Shown here: positions 1 to 14,540 of the stretch, piece by piece
Numbering within the stretch: position 1 is the stretch's first letter
Layout: each line of letters begins with the position of its first letter
NCBI GenBank assembly: GCA_004802705.1
Contig: SGPL01000016.1
Span: forward strand, 1-64,000
Reading direction: 5' to 3'
Length of the DNA: 64,000 nucleotides
DNA from: Bondarzewia mesenterica
Lineage: Eukaryota; Basidiomycota; Agaricomycetes; Russulales; Bondarzewiaceae
The notes under the pieces: model-generated
The model's input: only the letters and a program-made list of their open reading frames with translations
What the model was told of the DNA's origin: nothing
Databases searched by the model: none
Made by a program: the position numbers and the translations under genes

Positions 1-55
1 TATTCCTGCTGCGCCCGCAGCTCTTGCGCCAGCTTTTTTTGGCTCCGCCTTTTAT

Positions 56-1090
56 TTAAAAAAAATGGCGAAGCCGCGGGCTGGGGCTGCTTGCAGCACG
101 AGGCTGCGGCGCCCGCTCAAAAAAATTGTCAGACTCATCGGAGTCTTTAACACGTCTATGCCTCGACTCCTTCATCACAGGTTGCATATGAGAAGTACCT
201 CGAGAGATGTCCTCGACGACCCGATTTTGCTCAGCCCTTTGTTTCTCCTCCTGCGCCTTCTGAGCTTGGTACCTTTCCTCTGCTCTCCGCCTTTCCTCCC
301 TCTCTCTTCGTCGCTCTTCCTTCTGCCTGCGCCTCTCCTCTTCATATCGGACTTCTTGCTCCCGCCGTGCATCTTCCTTGCGCTGCTCTTCCCGCCGCCT
401 CTCCTCCTTCCTCTTCTCCTTCTCTCTGGCTCTCTCTTCTCTCTCCGCCTCCTTCGTTTTTTCCAAACCATTCTCCCTATGTTTGCTGGAGGACTTCTTT
501 GGCTCCTGGGATGGTGCAGGCCATGCGGACGATGCCTGCACAGTAGTTGATATGGCATTCGCAACAAGTGTAGCGTGCCCAGGATTCTGGGTTCGATGGC
601 GAGAGCCGTTCCCAAGTTCGTTAGCGGGACGAATCTTCTCAGTAGAAGAAGGAATTCTGTCTGCCGTTGAAGGCCTGTATTGATACGCTCGCGCATCATA
701 CGCAGACTCAAGGTTTCTGTGGGGACGTGATGCAGAAGATGTGGGCACGGCGTTAACATTACTGGAGGTCGTTACTTTGTGGGAAGATGCCGTAGGATAC
801 TGTGGATGCGATGGGAATTGCGAAGATGAAGGGTTGGCGTGCCGAGCTGGTTTACTCGAAGAATGAAGAGTGTTGTAATGGGCAGGCGGTGGAGGAGCAC
901 GGGAGTATGTATGCTCTTCGGAAACGTACCCACGTCCAGGATGCTGATGTTTTATATCCATTCTGGTGCCCGTGCGAGAGTCAGCAGGTGCTTGATGCGG
1001 AGTAGGCAATCTCTGTCGCGGACGGTCAGAGTCGTAGTCAAGGTGCACGTCGGGCTTCGGTTTCCATAATTTGTACTGGTTCATAGTCAA
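56..1090 (-). CDS. Basic, charged coiled-coil protein of unknown function (probably 3' partial)
   Basis: An open frame of 344 codons starts at the ATG ending at 1090. The first ~200 residues are low-complexity, rich in Ser, Pro, His and Arg (MTMNQYKLWKPKPDVHL at the start). Residues ~205-285 are an almost uninterrupted Glu/Arg/Lys stretch with many EER and RRE repeats, expected to form a long charged helix or coiled coil. The stop at 56-58 comes right after an A8 run (58-65 on the + strand). One extra base there would continue the frame to the window edge through another charged segment (RRSQKKLAQELRAQQE), so the true C-terminus is probably outside the window. No catalytic motif is visible. 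I do not recognise a family; a scaffold or RNA-binding role would be a guess. Confidence 0.6.
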   Translation of the reverse strand: MTMNQYKLWKPKPDVHLDYDSDRPRQRLPTPHQAPADSRTGTRMDIKHQHPGRGYVSEEHTYSRAPPPPAHYNTLHSSSKPARHANPSSSQFPSHPQYPTASSHKVTTSSNVNAVPTSSASRPHRNLESAYDARAYQYRPSTADRIPSSTEKIRPANELGNGSRHRTQNPGHATLVANAISTTVQASSAWPAPSQEPKKSSSKHRENGLEKTKEAEREERAREKEKRKEERRREEQRKEDARREQEVRYEEERRRQKEERRREREERRRAEERYQAQKAQEEKQRAEQNRVVEDISRGTSHMQPVMKESRHRRVKDSDESDNFFERAPQPRAASSPSPRLRHFF

Positions 1091-3059
1091 CAGACTAGCT
1101 TCGTTGAGTAAAAATCCCGGACTAGTGAGTCAACAGGTGATACAAGGGCGCAATGCCCAAGGCGAGTAGGCGTATTTAAATGAAAGGACACCAAGGACAC
1201 CGAGACAATTTTGTGGGACTAAGTGGGGGAAAGGGCAGGTGCTGGCTTGCAGGCATGAGGCGGGGTGAAGTTGCCCTTTCTGGACAGGCGCGTCCTCCGA
1301 GCGCACTTGTCACAACCGACTTTCAAACAAACTGATTCATCTCAGTACTACTTATCTCAAGTACCTCGTCGCAGGGTACCAAACTACGAGAGCTTCATAG
1401 ATGGATCACTCATGCTTTCGTCGAGTTGACTGAGCGGACAGCTACGTTTCGGTATTCTCGGTTTTGGAAAGCTCTGGTCTTGTTCTGCGAACACACCACA
1501 CCAGAACCCCATTATTTCCATTGAATCAGCTGCTGCGCGAGACATGATGCATATAATAGGGAAGAACAGACCATCGGAGTGGTGCAGTACTTGTTATTTG
1601 CATCGTATTTCATGGGAGGCTGGGGCTGATAAAGTTCGTAAGTGTTCCAACGCTGGAGAGAAGTATCACTTCAACGCCGCGTTCAAAGGAACTTTGCCAT
1701 CATGATGTTGGAATCGCACACGTACATACATAATCCCACAGAGATGTGAAAGGAAAAGGGTGCGTTACCAATTGGCAAAAAGGAATGGTGTGGGATGAGA
1801 AAGATCGCGAGCCTAATGCCAGTGCTGGGGGAGATATACCGAAACTCCAGATGCACTCAAAAATCCAGACTTAAGACTTGAAGATACTCCAACGAAACGT
1901 TACTGGTTGGATATCGACCACGCGGCTTCCGGGAGGAGGAAGAAGGAATGATCAGGATCCGAACTTAAGCATGGAAGCTTATGGATTGTATGGTTCAGAA
2001 CTTCAGATCAAGTTAGCACAGGGGCAAATCCTGGCGACACTTAGCGACACTTGTCACAGACAATGGGAGCCAGGAGGATAGATTAAAGTTAACAGAGAGT
2101 TCACAAACAAGATAACAAGAAGAGATAGGACACTAAGAGATGTTCGCCAAACGTGAGGAAGTGACAGACACGGAAAAAACGAGACCGTCAAAAGATCACA
2201 ACAGGCGCACCGAAGCAATTGGGGGACGCATCCCAACCTGCCCAACTTCAATACGAAGTGGACAGAAACCAACTCCAAACGGTATGATCTTACATGATTT
2301 TGACTCATTATCGACAGTAGACAGCGGAAAAGCTGGTGGAGGCAGAGCACCTCCCTGTCGAGACAATTTAAGGATCATGTAGGCAGTAGCGTAGTAGAAG
2401 AAGAAAAACTCAAGAGCAAGACAACTTCAGAACCAATTCAAATCAAGTATGAGTCGTCGTGTTGCATTAGCATTAAGTTAGATGCTGCGAGGAGAATGTT
2501 GGTACGATAGAACTGTCAAAGACTAGACTCAAAGTGCCGTCATGGCAGAAAATTTATAGCCTGGATTTAGAAGGATTACAAATACTGGTAATACAACTCT
2601 GATATTATATAATGCCAGTCCATCCTGCGATACGCATATTTGACGTGTCTAATGTTGGACATTGGAAAGTCATATATATAAAAGGAAAAAAATTAAACAC
2701 AGATATGAGGATGAGATTAGTCGAATTGAGTGAGCAAGGCGAGATGCCATTTTATGCTCAGAGTTACCTTGCAAGTTATCGTCTTCGTAAGTGCGCCACA
2801 GACTTATGCACCCGTTATGTACAAATGTAGACGGGCGGGACCGTATTGAAGGCCATCACCCTTGTATCAGTAAGCTCACGGCCTCCTTGTCATTTACTAT
2901 CGTCCTCCCTGAAGTCCTAATACCATTGGACAACGAGCGGTTGCCGTATATCACATCTTAACCCTCTAAGTATAACGGTTGACCATGGTGCGCCCACTCA
3001 GCTAAATCTCTTCTTCCTGTTATTGCTCATTATCCACTGCGCCTGCGTCATAGAGTGAC
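1091..3059. other. Intergenic region between divergent genes, no gene recognised
   Basis: About 2 kb separates the basic coiled-coil gene (-) from the deubiquitinase gene (+). Open frames here are short (up to 98 codons), low-complexity or unlike any family I know, and none joins others through plausible splice sites. Composition is AT-richer than in the neighbouring genes. It presumably holds both promoters; I cannot identify a specific element. Confidence 0.5.
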
Positions 3060-7372
<4,313 letters not shown>

Positions 7373-7608
7373 ACTTAGATAAGAAGGAATGCTTGTTGAT
7401 GTGTCGCGTTTGTGTTTTTCTACCCTACAGGACACCGTTGAATAGGGTCTCGCTCTCGACTGGTTTCGTAATCTCATTGTACTTTTGCGACCCACATTCT
7501 TTCGGAACTCTCAATTCTCATGATACAGGGAGGATGGGTATGAATAGCGGCACCCGATATGAAGAACACAAAGTAAAGAGAAAGAACGTATGTGCTGTGG
7601 CGTACGGG

Positions 7609-8510
7609 CTACTTCCTCTTCTTTGACTTTTTGGCCGACTAACGAATGAGTTTGAGCACTGCCGTAGAATTGGCATGGGATAAGGGATACGCACTTTGGA
7701 TGGTGTACGAGGAGAAGAGTTCGGAGTGGTGTGACCTTCCAAGTCACTTGAGATAATAGAATCTGCGCCTGCGCTGGGAGATGGCGCGAGTCCGTTAGAT
7801 GAAGGAGAGGCTGGAATCTTTCGTGGTGTGGGAGCTGGGCTTGCGGGTGGGGATAAAGGAGCGGCGACATGCTTTGCTTTCTTGCCGCCGCCATACTTGA
7901 GCTCTGGAATCCCGACAAGTGGGTCGATGATTTCACAGTACAGGAACCAACACGATACTTACCATTCTGAGTACGAGCGTGAGGAATGGACTCGAAGATT
8001 GAACGCGATTTTTCGTTTCCGATCATCTCGCCCGCGGATTGGAGGATGATTTGGCCCCAGCCCTCCACGAACGTGTTGGCTTCGAGGACAACCTCCATGA
8101 TCTCCGCCTCGAGCTCCTTCTCCGCCGCAAGGAGGCTGTTCCACAGGTCATCCCCTACCGAACCTTTCTGCAGAAGGTTTTGCAAGGCGGGTTTGTCTTC
8201 GCGGAGCCGCATGAAGCGAGTGATGTCCGTCATGGCTCGTCGGATGAGGGCGGCTTTCAGCAGTATTTCGGGAGTTGGGGGATCTGATTTCTGGAGAAGG
8301 CTGACATAGACATCGCGTTCAACGTGACGAGGGAAGTAGGGTTCAATCCGCTTGGCTGCATGGCGGTACGCGCGGCTGTAAATATTAGCTTTGCGTTAAG
8401 AAACGTGTGGGGGACGAACTTGCGGTGCGTTTCCTGTAATATCGACCAAATATGAAGAGACTTCCAAAGAGAATGACAACGTAGAGTACGGGGACCAAGA
8501 CAGATGCCAT
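7609..8510 (-). CDS. SEC66: Sec66-like subunit of the ER post-translational translocon (Sec62/63 complex)
   Basis: The start ATG ends at 8510 and gives MASVLVPVLYVVILFGSLFI, a single N-terminal membrane segment followed by basic residues (GRYYRKR), as in Sec66/Sec71. Downstream exons read PYFPRHVERDVYVSLLQK, EILLKAALIRRAMTDITRF, LLQKGSVGDDLWNSLLAAE and LEAEIMEVVLEANTFVEGW, all characteristic of Sec66. The C-terminal part after the conserved block is Pro/Ser-rich. A last short intron (donor GTGCGT, acceptor CGTTAG, about 55 nt) yields a lysine-rich end, SKSAKKSKKRK, before the stop at 7609. In yeast Sec66 helps the Sec61-Sec62-Sec63 complex import proteins after translation. The gene converges on the deubiquitinase, with 236 bp between stop codons. 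Confidence 0.88.
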
Positions 8511-8933
8511 GGCTGAGCCGTTGAAAGGATGAAGGCGTGGATGTGGAACGAAATGTGCTGGCACTCAAGTACGCGTGTCACGTTACTGCTCATCGACGCC
8601 GTGATATTTGCGTTTGTTTGCTGCGTGTTCTCGGGATGGAAGTCGTCGCTCGATCTGCGACTCCGTCACCCCGAGCGCGTCGGCGACTCGGATGGCGTGT
8701 GCGCGGTCACTGTGTCCGACGACAAAAATCCAAAAACTCCAGTGGCGTCTCAAATGCAAATCGCACTCCCAATCAATCCTTATTCACACAGCAGCAAGTC
8801 ATATTCAACTTGAATAAATACTGCATTCTCGGAACGAGAGTTGGGATTAATAAGTCCCGACAGTGATCATTCTCAAACCTGAACATCTGCCGGGTCGAGC
8901 GCTGTCGAGAATAATGGGCATGCTCGTCCACGT
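8511..8933. other. Upstream region of SEC66
   Basis: About 420 bp between the SEC66 start and the next possible exon on the same strand. Overlapping short frames run on the + strand, but none resembles a known protein or has convincing splice junctions. It should contain the SEC66 promoter; no TATA-like box stands out. Confidence 0.4.
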
Positions 8934-9231
8934 CTATCTCTTCCATACTTGTTAGTAGCGGATTCATTCAAGAGACAACTCACTGGGCATTTTGGTATCG
9001 CCTCCTGCTTGCCCTATTACGAATTCGCAATTCGTTCGCGCCTTTTCTTGAGGAGTGTTCGACGACGGCATGAAAGTCTCACTCCTCCGAGGCTCCAGAT
9101 GCGGATACAGCATGTGGAAAGATAAATAGCCTGGGAATTCTGCAATGTGAGCACGCCAAGCGCAACCAAGATATGCTGTAGAATTACTCACAGAATTGTG
9201 AATCCGCAAGCGCCTGAGAAACGGTGAGCAT
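8934..9231 (-). CDS. Possible small spliced gene of unknown function
   Basis: Three pieces on the minus strand can be joined by good splice sites. The first gives MLTVSQALADSQF from an ATG ending at 9231. An intron with donor GTGAGT leads to LSFHMLYPHLEPRRSETF and EKARTNCEFVIGQAGGDTK. A second GTGAGT intron leads to a short last exon ending PIWKR. The product would be about 66 residues. The frame also stays open upstream of the chosen ATG, so the true start may lie nearer 9400. I do not recognise the protein, and it could be chance. Transcript data would be needed to confirm it. Confidence 0.25.
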
Positions 9232-9905
9232 GTCATGCCGAGGAGACTCGCACGCATGAGTTTGCCAGTTATTCAAGACGAGTCCGCCGCAATCCTCCAC
9301 AGCATGTCGATGGACAAGCACCTTGGACAAGTTTCGGAACGGTCTGGCCGATTTGCATCAGGGGTACATACCTCATTTGTCATTCTACCGAACGGTCGTC
9401 ACATCCGTGCTCGTCCGCTCTCGCATCACAGGTTGCTGGGCGGTCATCAACACATCAGCGCATCAGCACTGAAAGGTACTTGCGGGGCTGTCTGGGGTGC
9501 GGGGAAAACCGTGCCGGCCGCGCATCAAAAGTGAATGGCGAAGAGCGAGAAAGTCGGGTTGGCTTTGCTACGGCCAATCCAACACAGTCCATGCTACTGC
9601 CCTTGGATCCAGACATGAGCAATAGATAGGTAGCTGTCACCGTGGTTGAATTAGCGCAAGCAATGCTAACGAGGAGCCGCTGCAAACGCACAGTACTGAC
9701 CCCTTCTGGTCCCAAACAGTTCAGAAAAAAGCGTCACTTGGTTTGGACTTGCTCCATAGATATTCCCTCTCGGCTTGAATATGGAGGTAAAGGAGAACGA
9801 TAGGCGGGTTGACCTGCCGTGACTGTCACTTTGAACCGGTTTTCATGTGTTTTACGGCATATATTTGCAAAATATCCGAAGACTGGGGTAGTCCGGGGCC
9901 CCGCA

Positions 9906-9911
9906 TATAAG
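9906..9911 (+). promoter_or_regulatory. TATA-like box of the citrate synthase gene
   Basis: TATAAG lies 63 bp upstream of the start codon, in an otherwise GC-rich stretch and followed by a pyrimidine-rich leader. Position and sequence suit a core promoter. No experimental support is available. Confidence 0.45.
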
Positions 9912-9973
9912 AGGACTTCTGTCGACTGTGCCTGCGACACTCCTCCTTTGCGTCTCCCTCCTGCTACCCAAAA

Positions 9974-12211
9974 ATGTTCCATCGCGCGGCAGCCAGCAAA
10001 TCTCTCTTGAGACACGCCGTTTCTGGCAGACGGCTTGCTTCCACCAAAGTATGTCACGTGTATCTCGTCGCAACCTGAGATTGACTAGGGGTTTTGTTGG
10101 CAGACTCTCAAGGAGGCTCTCCAAGAGGTCATCCCGGCCAAGCAGGAGCAGTTGAAGAGGATCGTGAGTTGATCTACAGTTGATACACCCATCCGCACTC
10201 TCTCTGAGATGTTATCCTATAGAAATCCGAGCACTCCCAGACAGTTGTCGGCGATGTCAAGGTGGAGAACATCATCGGTGGTATGCGGGGGTTGAAGTCG
10301 ATGCTCTGGGAGGCGTCTGTGCTCGACCCAAACGAGGTTCGTTCGGTCCGATTGCACTCGGGGATGTCATTCTCTAAAGCCCGCTCTTTCGCCGTGCACC
10401 GCAGGGTATTCGCTTCCACGGCTTGACCATCCCAGACTGCCAGAAGCAACTCCCGGCTGCGCCCGGAGGCAAAGAGATCATTGCCGAGAGCATGCTCTGG
10501 CTTCTCATGACGGGTAAATCCCCACCGAAGCCGAGGTGCGCCAGCTGTCGCAGGAGCTCGCGGAGAAGGGTGAATTGCCAGATTTCATCGTGAAATTGGT
10601 TGACTCGTGAGTAGCCTCCCCCTCCTTGATTGGAATGGAGACAGTCGCTGACCATGAAATAGGTTGCCCACTACGCTGCACCCCATGACCCAGCTTGGTA
10701 TCGGTGTGGCCGCGCTTAACCATGACAGCGCGTTCCAAAACGCCTACGAGAAGGGTATCAAGAAGAGCGATTACTGGACTTACACCCTTGAGGACTGCAT
10801 CAACCTCATCGCACGCCTCCCTGCCCTCGCTGCGCGGATCTACCGAAATGTGTACAACCCGGGCACGGAGCTGCGCGGGATCAGCAAAGACCTGGACCTT
10901 GTTGGCAATTATACTAACATGTTGGGGTACGGTAACAACAAGGATCTGACCGAGTATCTCCGCCTATACATCTCTATCCACGGCGACCACGAGGGCGGCA
11001 ATGCGTCCGCACATACAGCCCGTGAATACTTTTCTATCATCGATCTGTTTTGTGTGTGCTAATCTTGGCATGCTCGGCGTAGATTTGGTCGGTTCGACAC
11101 TCGCTGACCCATATATTTCCTACTCTGCTGCCCTATTCGCTCTGGCTGGCCCCCTTCACGGGTATGTCTGCCGTGCTAGGTTCCTTAGATATCCGGATTT
11201 GTTAACGCCTCCCTTCCCATCTCACTAGTCTTGCGAATCAGGAAGTTTTGAGATGGCAGCTCTCTATGCAGAAGGCTATGGGAGACAAGGCTTCACACGA
11301 TGACATCAAAGCATACCTCTGGAAAACTCTCAAGAGCGGTCAAGTCGTTCCTGGGTACGTTCATTAAAACCTTCTGGCCTAGCCTGGCCTTGATGTCCTT
11401 CGTTCGTTCAACTGGGAATCTAGATATGGCCACGGTGTATTGAGAAAGTCAGATCCTCGATTCATCGCGCTGCAGGAGTTCTGCGATACCCGCCCCGACC
11501 TCATGGCCAGCCCCATCATCAACCTCGTTAAGAAGGTAAATTCTATATGTCATCTCTTCTCAAGTCTTCCGCGAAGTGCTGACACATCTGGTATTTGTTA
11601 TAGACTTACGAGGTTGCTCCGGGAGTGTTGATGGAGCATGGCAAGGTCAGTGAAGCTCCTGTCTCGACCTGTGAGGTGGTCGTCATGCTCATTTTTGAAA
11701 TACAGACCAAAAACCCATGGCCCAACGTCGACGCCACGTCTGGTACGTGACACTCATACTCCATCTGACGAGTATAGCTTGATTAAACGCTTGGACAGGG
11801 TGTGTGCTGTACCACTATGGTCTCCGGGAGTTCAAGGTATCGTGACTACTCGAGAAGTGCTGCAATCTTTTCATGATTTACTGAGCGATTCATCTTTCAG
11901 TACTATACTGTCATCTTCGGTGTATCCAGAGGTAAGCGTTTGCCCATCATCATTTAATCTTGTGGTGATACTTACGCATTCCCTTGATCAGCTCTCGGCG
12001 CTCTGACCCAGCTTGTCTGGGCTCGTGGTAAGTATCTCTTTGCCACCGTAGTCGAGAATGTTCTAACCGCCATCGAAAAGCTCTCGGACTTCCTCTCGAG
12101 CGACCAAAGTGTAAGTTTCTGATACGTTTTGATGTATGTTGTTGTCTTACAATGTGTGTTTCCTTAGCTCTCTCCATGGACGTTCTCGAGAAAATCATCG
12201 AGTCCGCATGA
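9974..12211 (+). CDS. CIT1: Citrate synthase, mitochondrial
   Basis: This enzyme condenses acetyl-CoA and oxaloacetate to citrate, the first step of the TCA cycle. The N-terminus [20 protein letters not shown] is an Arg-rich amphipathic mitochondrial presequence. Conserved stretches follow in order: [57 protein letters not shown], the His-containing [16 protein letters not shown] and [33 protein letters not shown], and the C-terminal [20 protein letters not shown]. The splice junction at about 11024-11082 restores [14 protein letters not shown] exactly. One defect is visible. At about 10512-10520 the sequence reads GGGTAAATCCCC, where the family needs one more base to encode TGKIPTEAEV. As written the frame is lost there although flanking codons on both sides are well conserved. 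The gap is too small for an intron. Confidence 0.93.
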
Positions 12212-12780
12212 AGGGCTGGGCCGAATATTTTCGACGCCTACTGCACTCTGTCATCTTATTATAGCAGATTGTATATTATTATATCTGAGAGGAATGGAAT
12301 TGGAGCGTCTTGTATATTTCAATGCTGTATTTGTGAATACTGAGAAAAGGCTGGCATTCAACGTCAAGAATACAAAGGTATTCTGGTATATGATACTGGA
12401 CGTTATACGGAGTCGGACTGACCACCCGCGACGACGGAGCCTGCCGCACGTCAAGGTAGACTATGTACACATTAGAGGAACAGAAAGTCCGGGAAGCCAG
12501 CTGCAGTCGACTAGCAGACTGCCTTCATCAAGAACACCAAACTAAATACTACGTTGACCAACGGTTCAACACCATCGATGGTCGTAAAGCTTTCGTACAC
12601 AAAGAAAAGAATGAAGTAAGGGAAAGGAAAGGTAGGATACTGGTTGGGAAGAAAACGAAATGACCCTCGTGGTTGAACTTGGAGATATATGCATTGTTAT
12701 ACACACAGTCGCTTCGAGGTGACCAATTGATAATGCACGGGACACAGAGGATGCATAAATGCGCCACGACCGACGACGGA
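12212..12780. other. Intergenic region between convergent genes
   Basis: This 569 bp, AT-rich stretch between the citrate synthase stop and the stop of the Pro-rich unknown gene should hold both 3' UTRs and poly(A) sites. If the frame break at 12847-12853 is real, the neighbouring protein would extend down to 12566 instead. No other gene is supported. Confidence 0.45.
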
Positions 12781-14045
12781 TTAAAATCTCCGCATTGGTT
12801 GCTGTTGCTGTTGTGGTGGGGGTGGGCCACGAGGAGGGTAAGCGCCGGGGGGGACCATGGCCAGGAGGAGGCATCATGCCCGCGCGCGGTTGATTAGGTG
12901 GAAATCCTTGTGGAGGTGGGTATCCCTGTGGTGGGCGACCACCGGGTCCTGGCCCCTGCGTCGGCATCGGTCCTGGATGACCGTTCGGTGGGGGAGGCCC
13001 GCGGTGTTGTGGGCCAGGAGGAGGAGCGGGGCCAGGATCACGGAGTGAGACAGGCGCGCGTCCGCTTGGACCCGGGCCGGGTATAGGGGCGCCGTTGGGT
13101 ACAGGTGCTACGGCTGGAAGGGGAGGGTTCTTCTCGGCTGCTTTGATGATTTCGTCGCTGTACAGATATAGATCATTTAGCGCGGGTACGATGAGGGATG
13201 GCTAGATAATCGATTGCAGAGGGGGGGAGGCTGATAACGTACTCGAGCAAATTCAGTGCGGCGCAGAGGACGACCCACTCGACGCAGTCTTCGTTGCCCT
13301 CGCCGAGGGTCTGCCATACTGCTTTCTCCTCTGGCGTCTTGCCGGAGATAGTGATCCTCGTACCGCCGCCGTTGGGGCCTGGGGGATTCTTCTGAATTTT
13401 CCCGAATTCAATCCGTTTGGGAGGAATATTGTGCCCTGCATAGGCGAAGTAGAACATGCTCCAGAAGGCGGCATTAGGATTAGGTTTGGAGACTTGGAAA
13501 AGCGGGAGGTCGGGAGAGTCGGGAGAGGGCAGAGACAGTTTGTAGATGGGAGATATGACGCCGGTATTCGTGATGGACCATTTCAGGTTGCGTGAGGCTT
13601 CGCAGCGAACCACGCGTGCACCTCCCGGCGAATGTCCTGGGTCAGAAAGAGAGCTTTTACCGGGCGCATTGTTGTTGGATCGAGGCGGAAAAAGTTTGGC
13701 GACGCATAGGTCCCCTTGGGGTGATGGGGTGAGGAGATAGTTCTCAGAATTCTGGACCAAGGTGAGCAAGGCCGGCTGCGCAGTAATGTGAGGAACATAC
13801 GAAGTTGGTGTGCAAGTAAGAGTAGAGAATGTTTGAGGGTTGACCTAAAAGGAGGAAGCAATGCAATATGAGGGGGTACTCCAGGGTGACACATCTTCAA
13901 CATACCGTGTGGAGTGACAATCAAGGTAGGGAGGTGGTTGGGCAAGGGGGGGTGTGTAGGAGAAGTGTAAACTGCGTAAATAGCTGCGCACACAAGCGTT
14001 CACAAGGTTTCGGATGAAAAAAGACGGCAAACACATACCAGCCAT
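12781..14045 (-). CDS. Unknown protein with folded N-terminal part and Pro/Gly/Gln-rich tail
   Basis: The ATG ends at 14045, and the first exon is only 7 nt before a GTATGT donor. Spliced exons then give AIYAVYTSPTHPPLPNHLP, GQPSNILYSYLHTNF, NSENYLLTPSPQGDLCVAKL and a well-structured block from NLKWSITNTGVISPIYKLSL through FWSMFYFAYAGHNIPPKRIE to EDCVEWVVLCAALNLL. After an intron near 13160-13245 the tail (DEIIKAAEKNPPLP onward) is dominated by Pro and Gly. The tail frame breaks at a G7 run (12847-12853). With one base fewer it would continue to AYPPRGPPPPQQQQQPMRRF and stop at 12781; as written it runs on in another frame to 12566. The family is not recognised. The core has alternating hydrophobic strands, but I cannot name a fold. 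Confidence 0.6.
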
Positions 14046-14157
14046 GACAGGGAACGATCAGAGAGAGGATGAACGAGAGTCAGTGGTCGCGGGCAGAGGT
14101 GAGACGGGCTCGAGCACTTGATCCTGTTACTTGGTAGTATGCAGATGTGCTTGGTCT

Positions 14158-14165
14158 TATTTATA
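14158..14165 (-). promoter_or_regulatory. TATA-like box of the Pro-rich unknown gene
   Basis: On the minus strand this reads TATAAATA, 113 bp upstream of the assigned ATG. It sits in the 495 bp divergent promoter shared with the B56 gene. Confidence 0.4.
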
Positions 14166-14540
14166 TCAGCGGGCGCCTGCAACTGGACTCAACACAGTGC
14201 ATCACGAGGCACTGTCATCCGCAGAGAAAAATGACAGTTCCAGCAACTCTATCAGCGGCAGCTGTTACAGTAAATCAATTTCTTCTAGGCAAACGTCGAG
14301 ATTCTAGAAAGACGCACACAAGTTACGGCGAACCCTTTCTTCGAGACCGCCGTCGCGTGAATAGAGTGGTCTGTCACGATACGTCACAATGTCACATGCC
14401 GTTCACGCATTAACCATCGATCCAGTTTACGGCTGTCGACAGCCACCTCTTCACGACAGTCTACAGCCGCACCGTCTTACTCGCTCAGAAACGTCTAGGG
14501 GACTGTCTCGACACACCCCCTTCATTGTCGGTCGCTCATC

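Noticed and set aside
175..759. 194-codon minus-strand frame
   Set aside because: It overlaps the coiled-coil gene in another frame and is only its Arg-rich shadow.
10511..10530. An intron as explanation for the citrate synthase frame break
   Set aside because: GTAAAT is present, but the only AG nearby would give an intron of about 17 nt, far below any known fungal minimum, and would delete conserved residues.
13546..13740. Plus-strand frame inside the Pro-rich unknown gene
   Set aside because: It is antisense to a conserved-looking exon with good splice sites on the minus strand.
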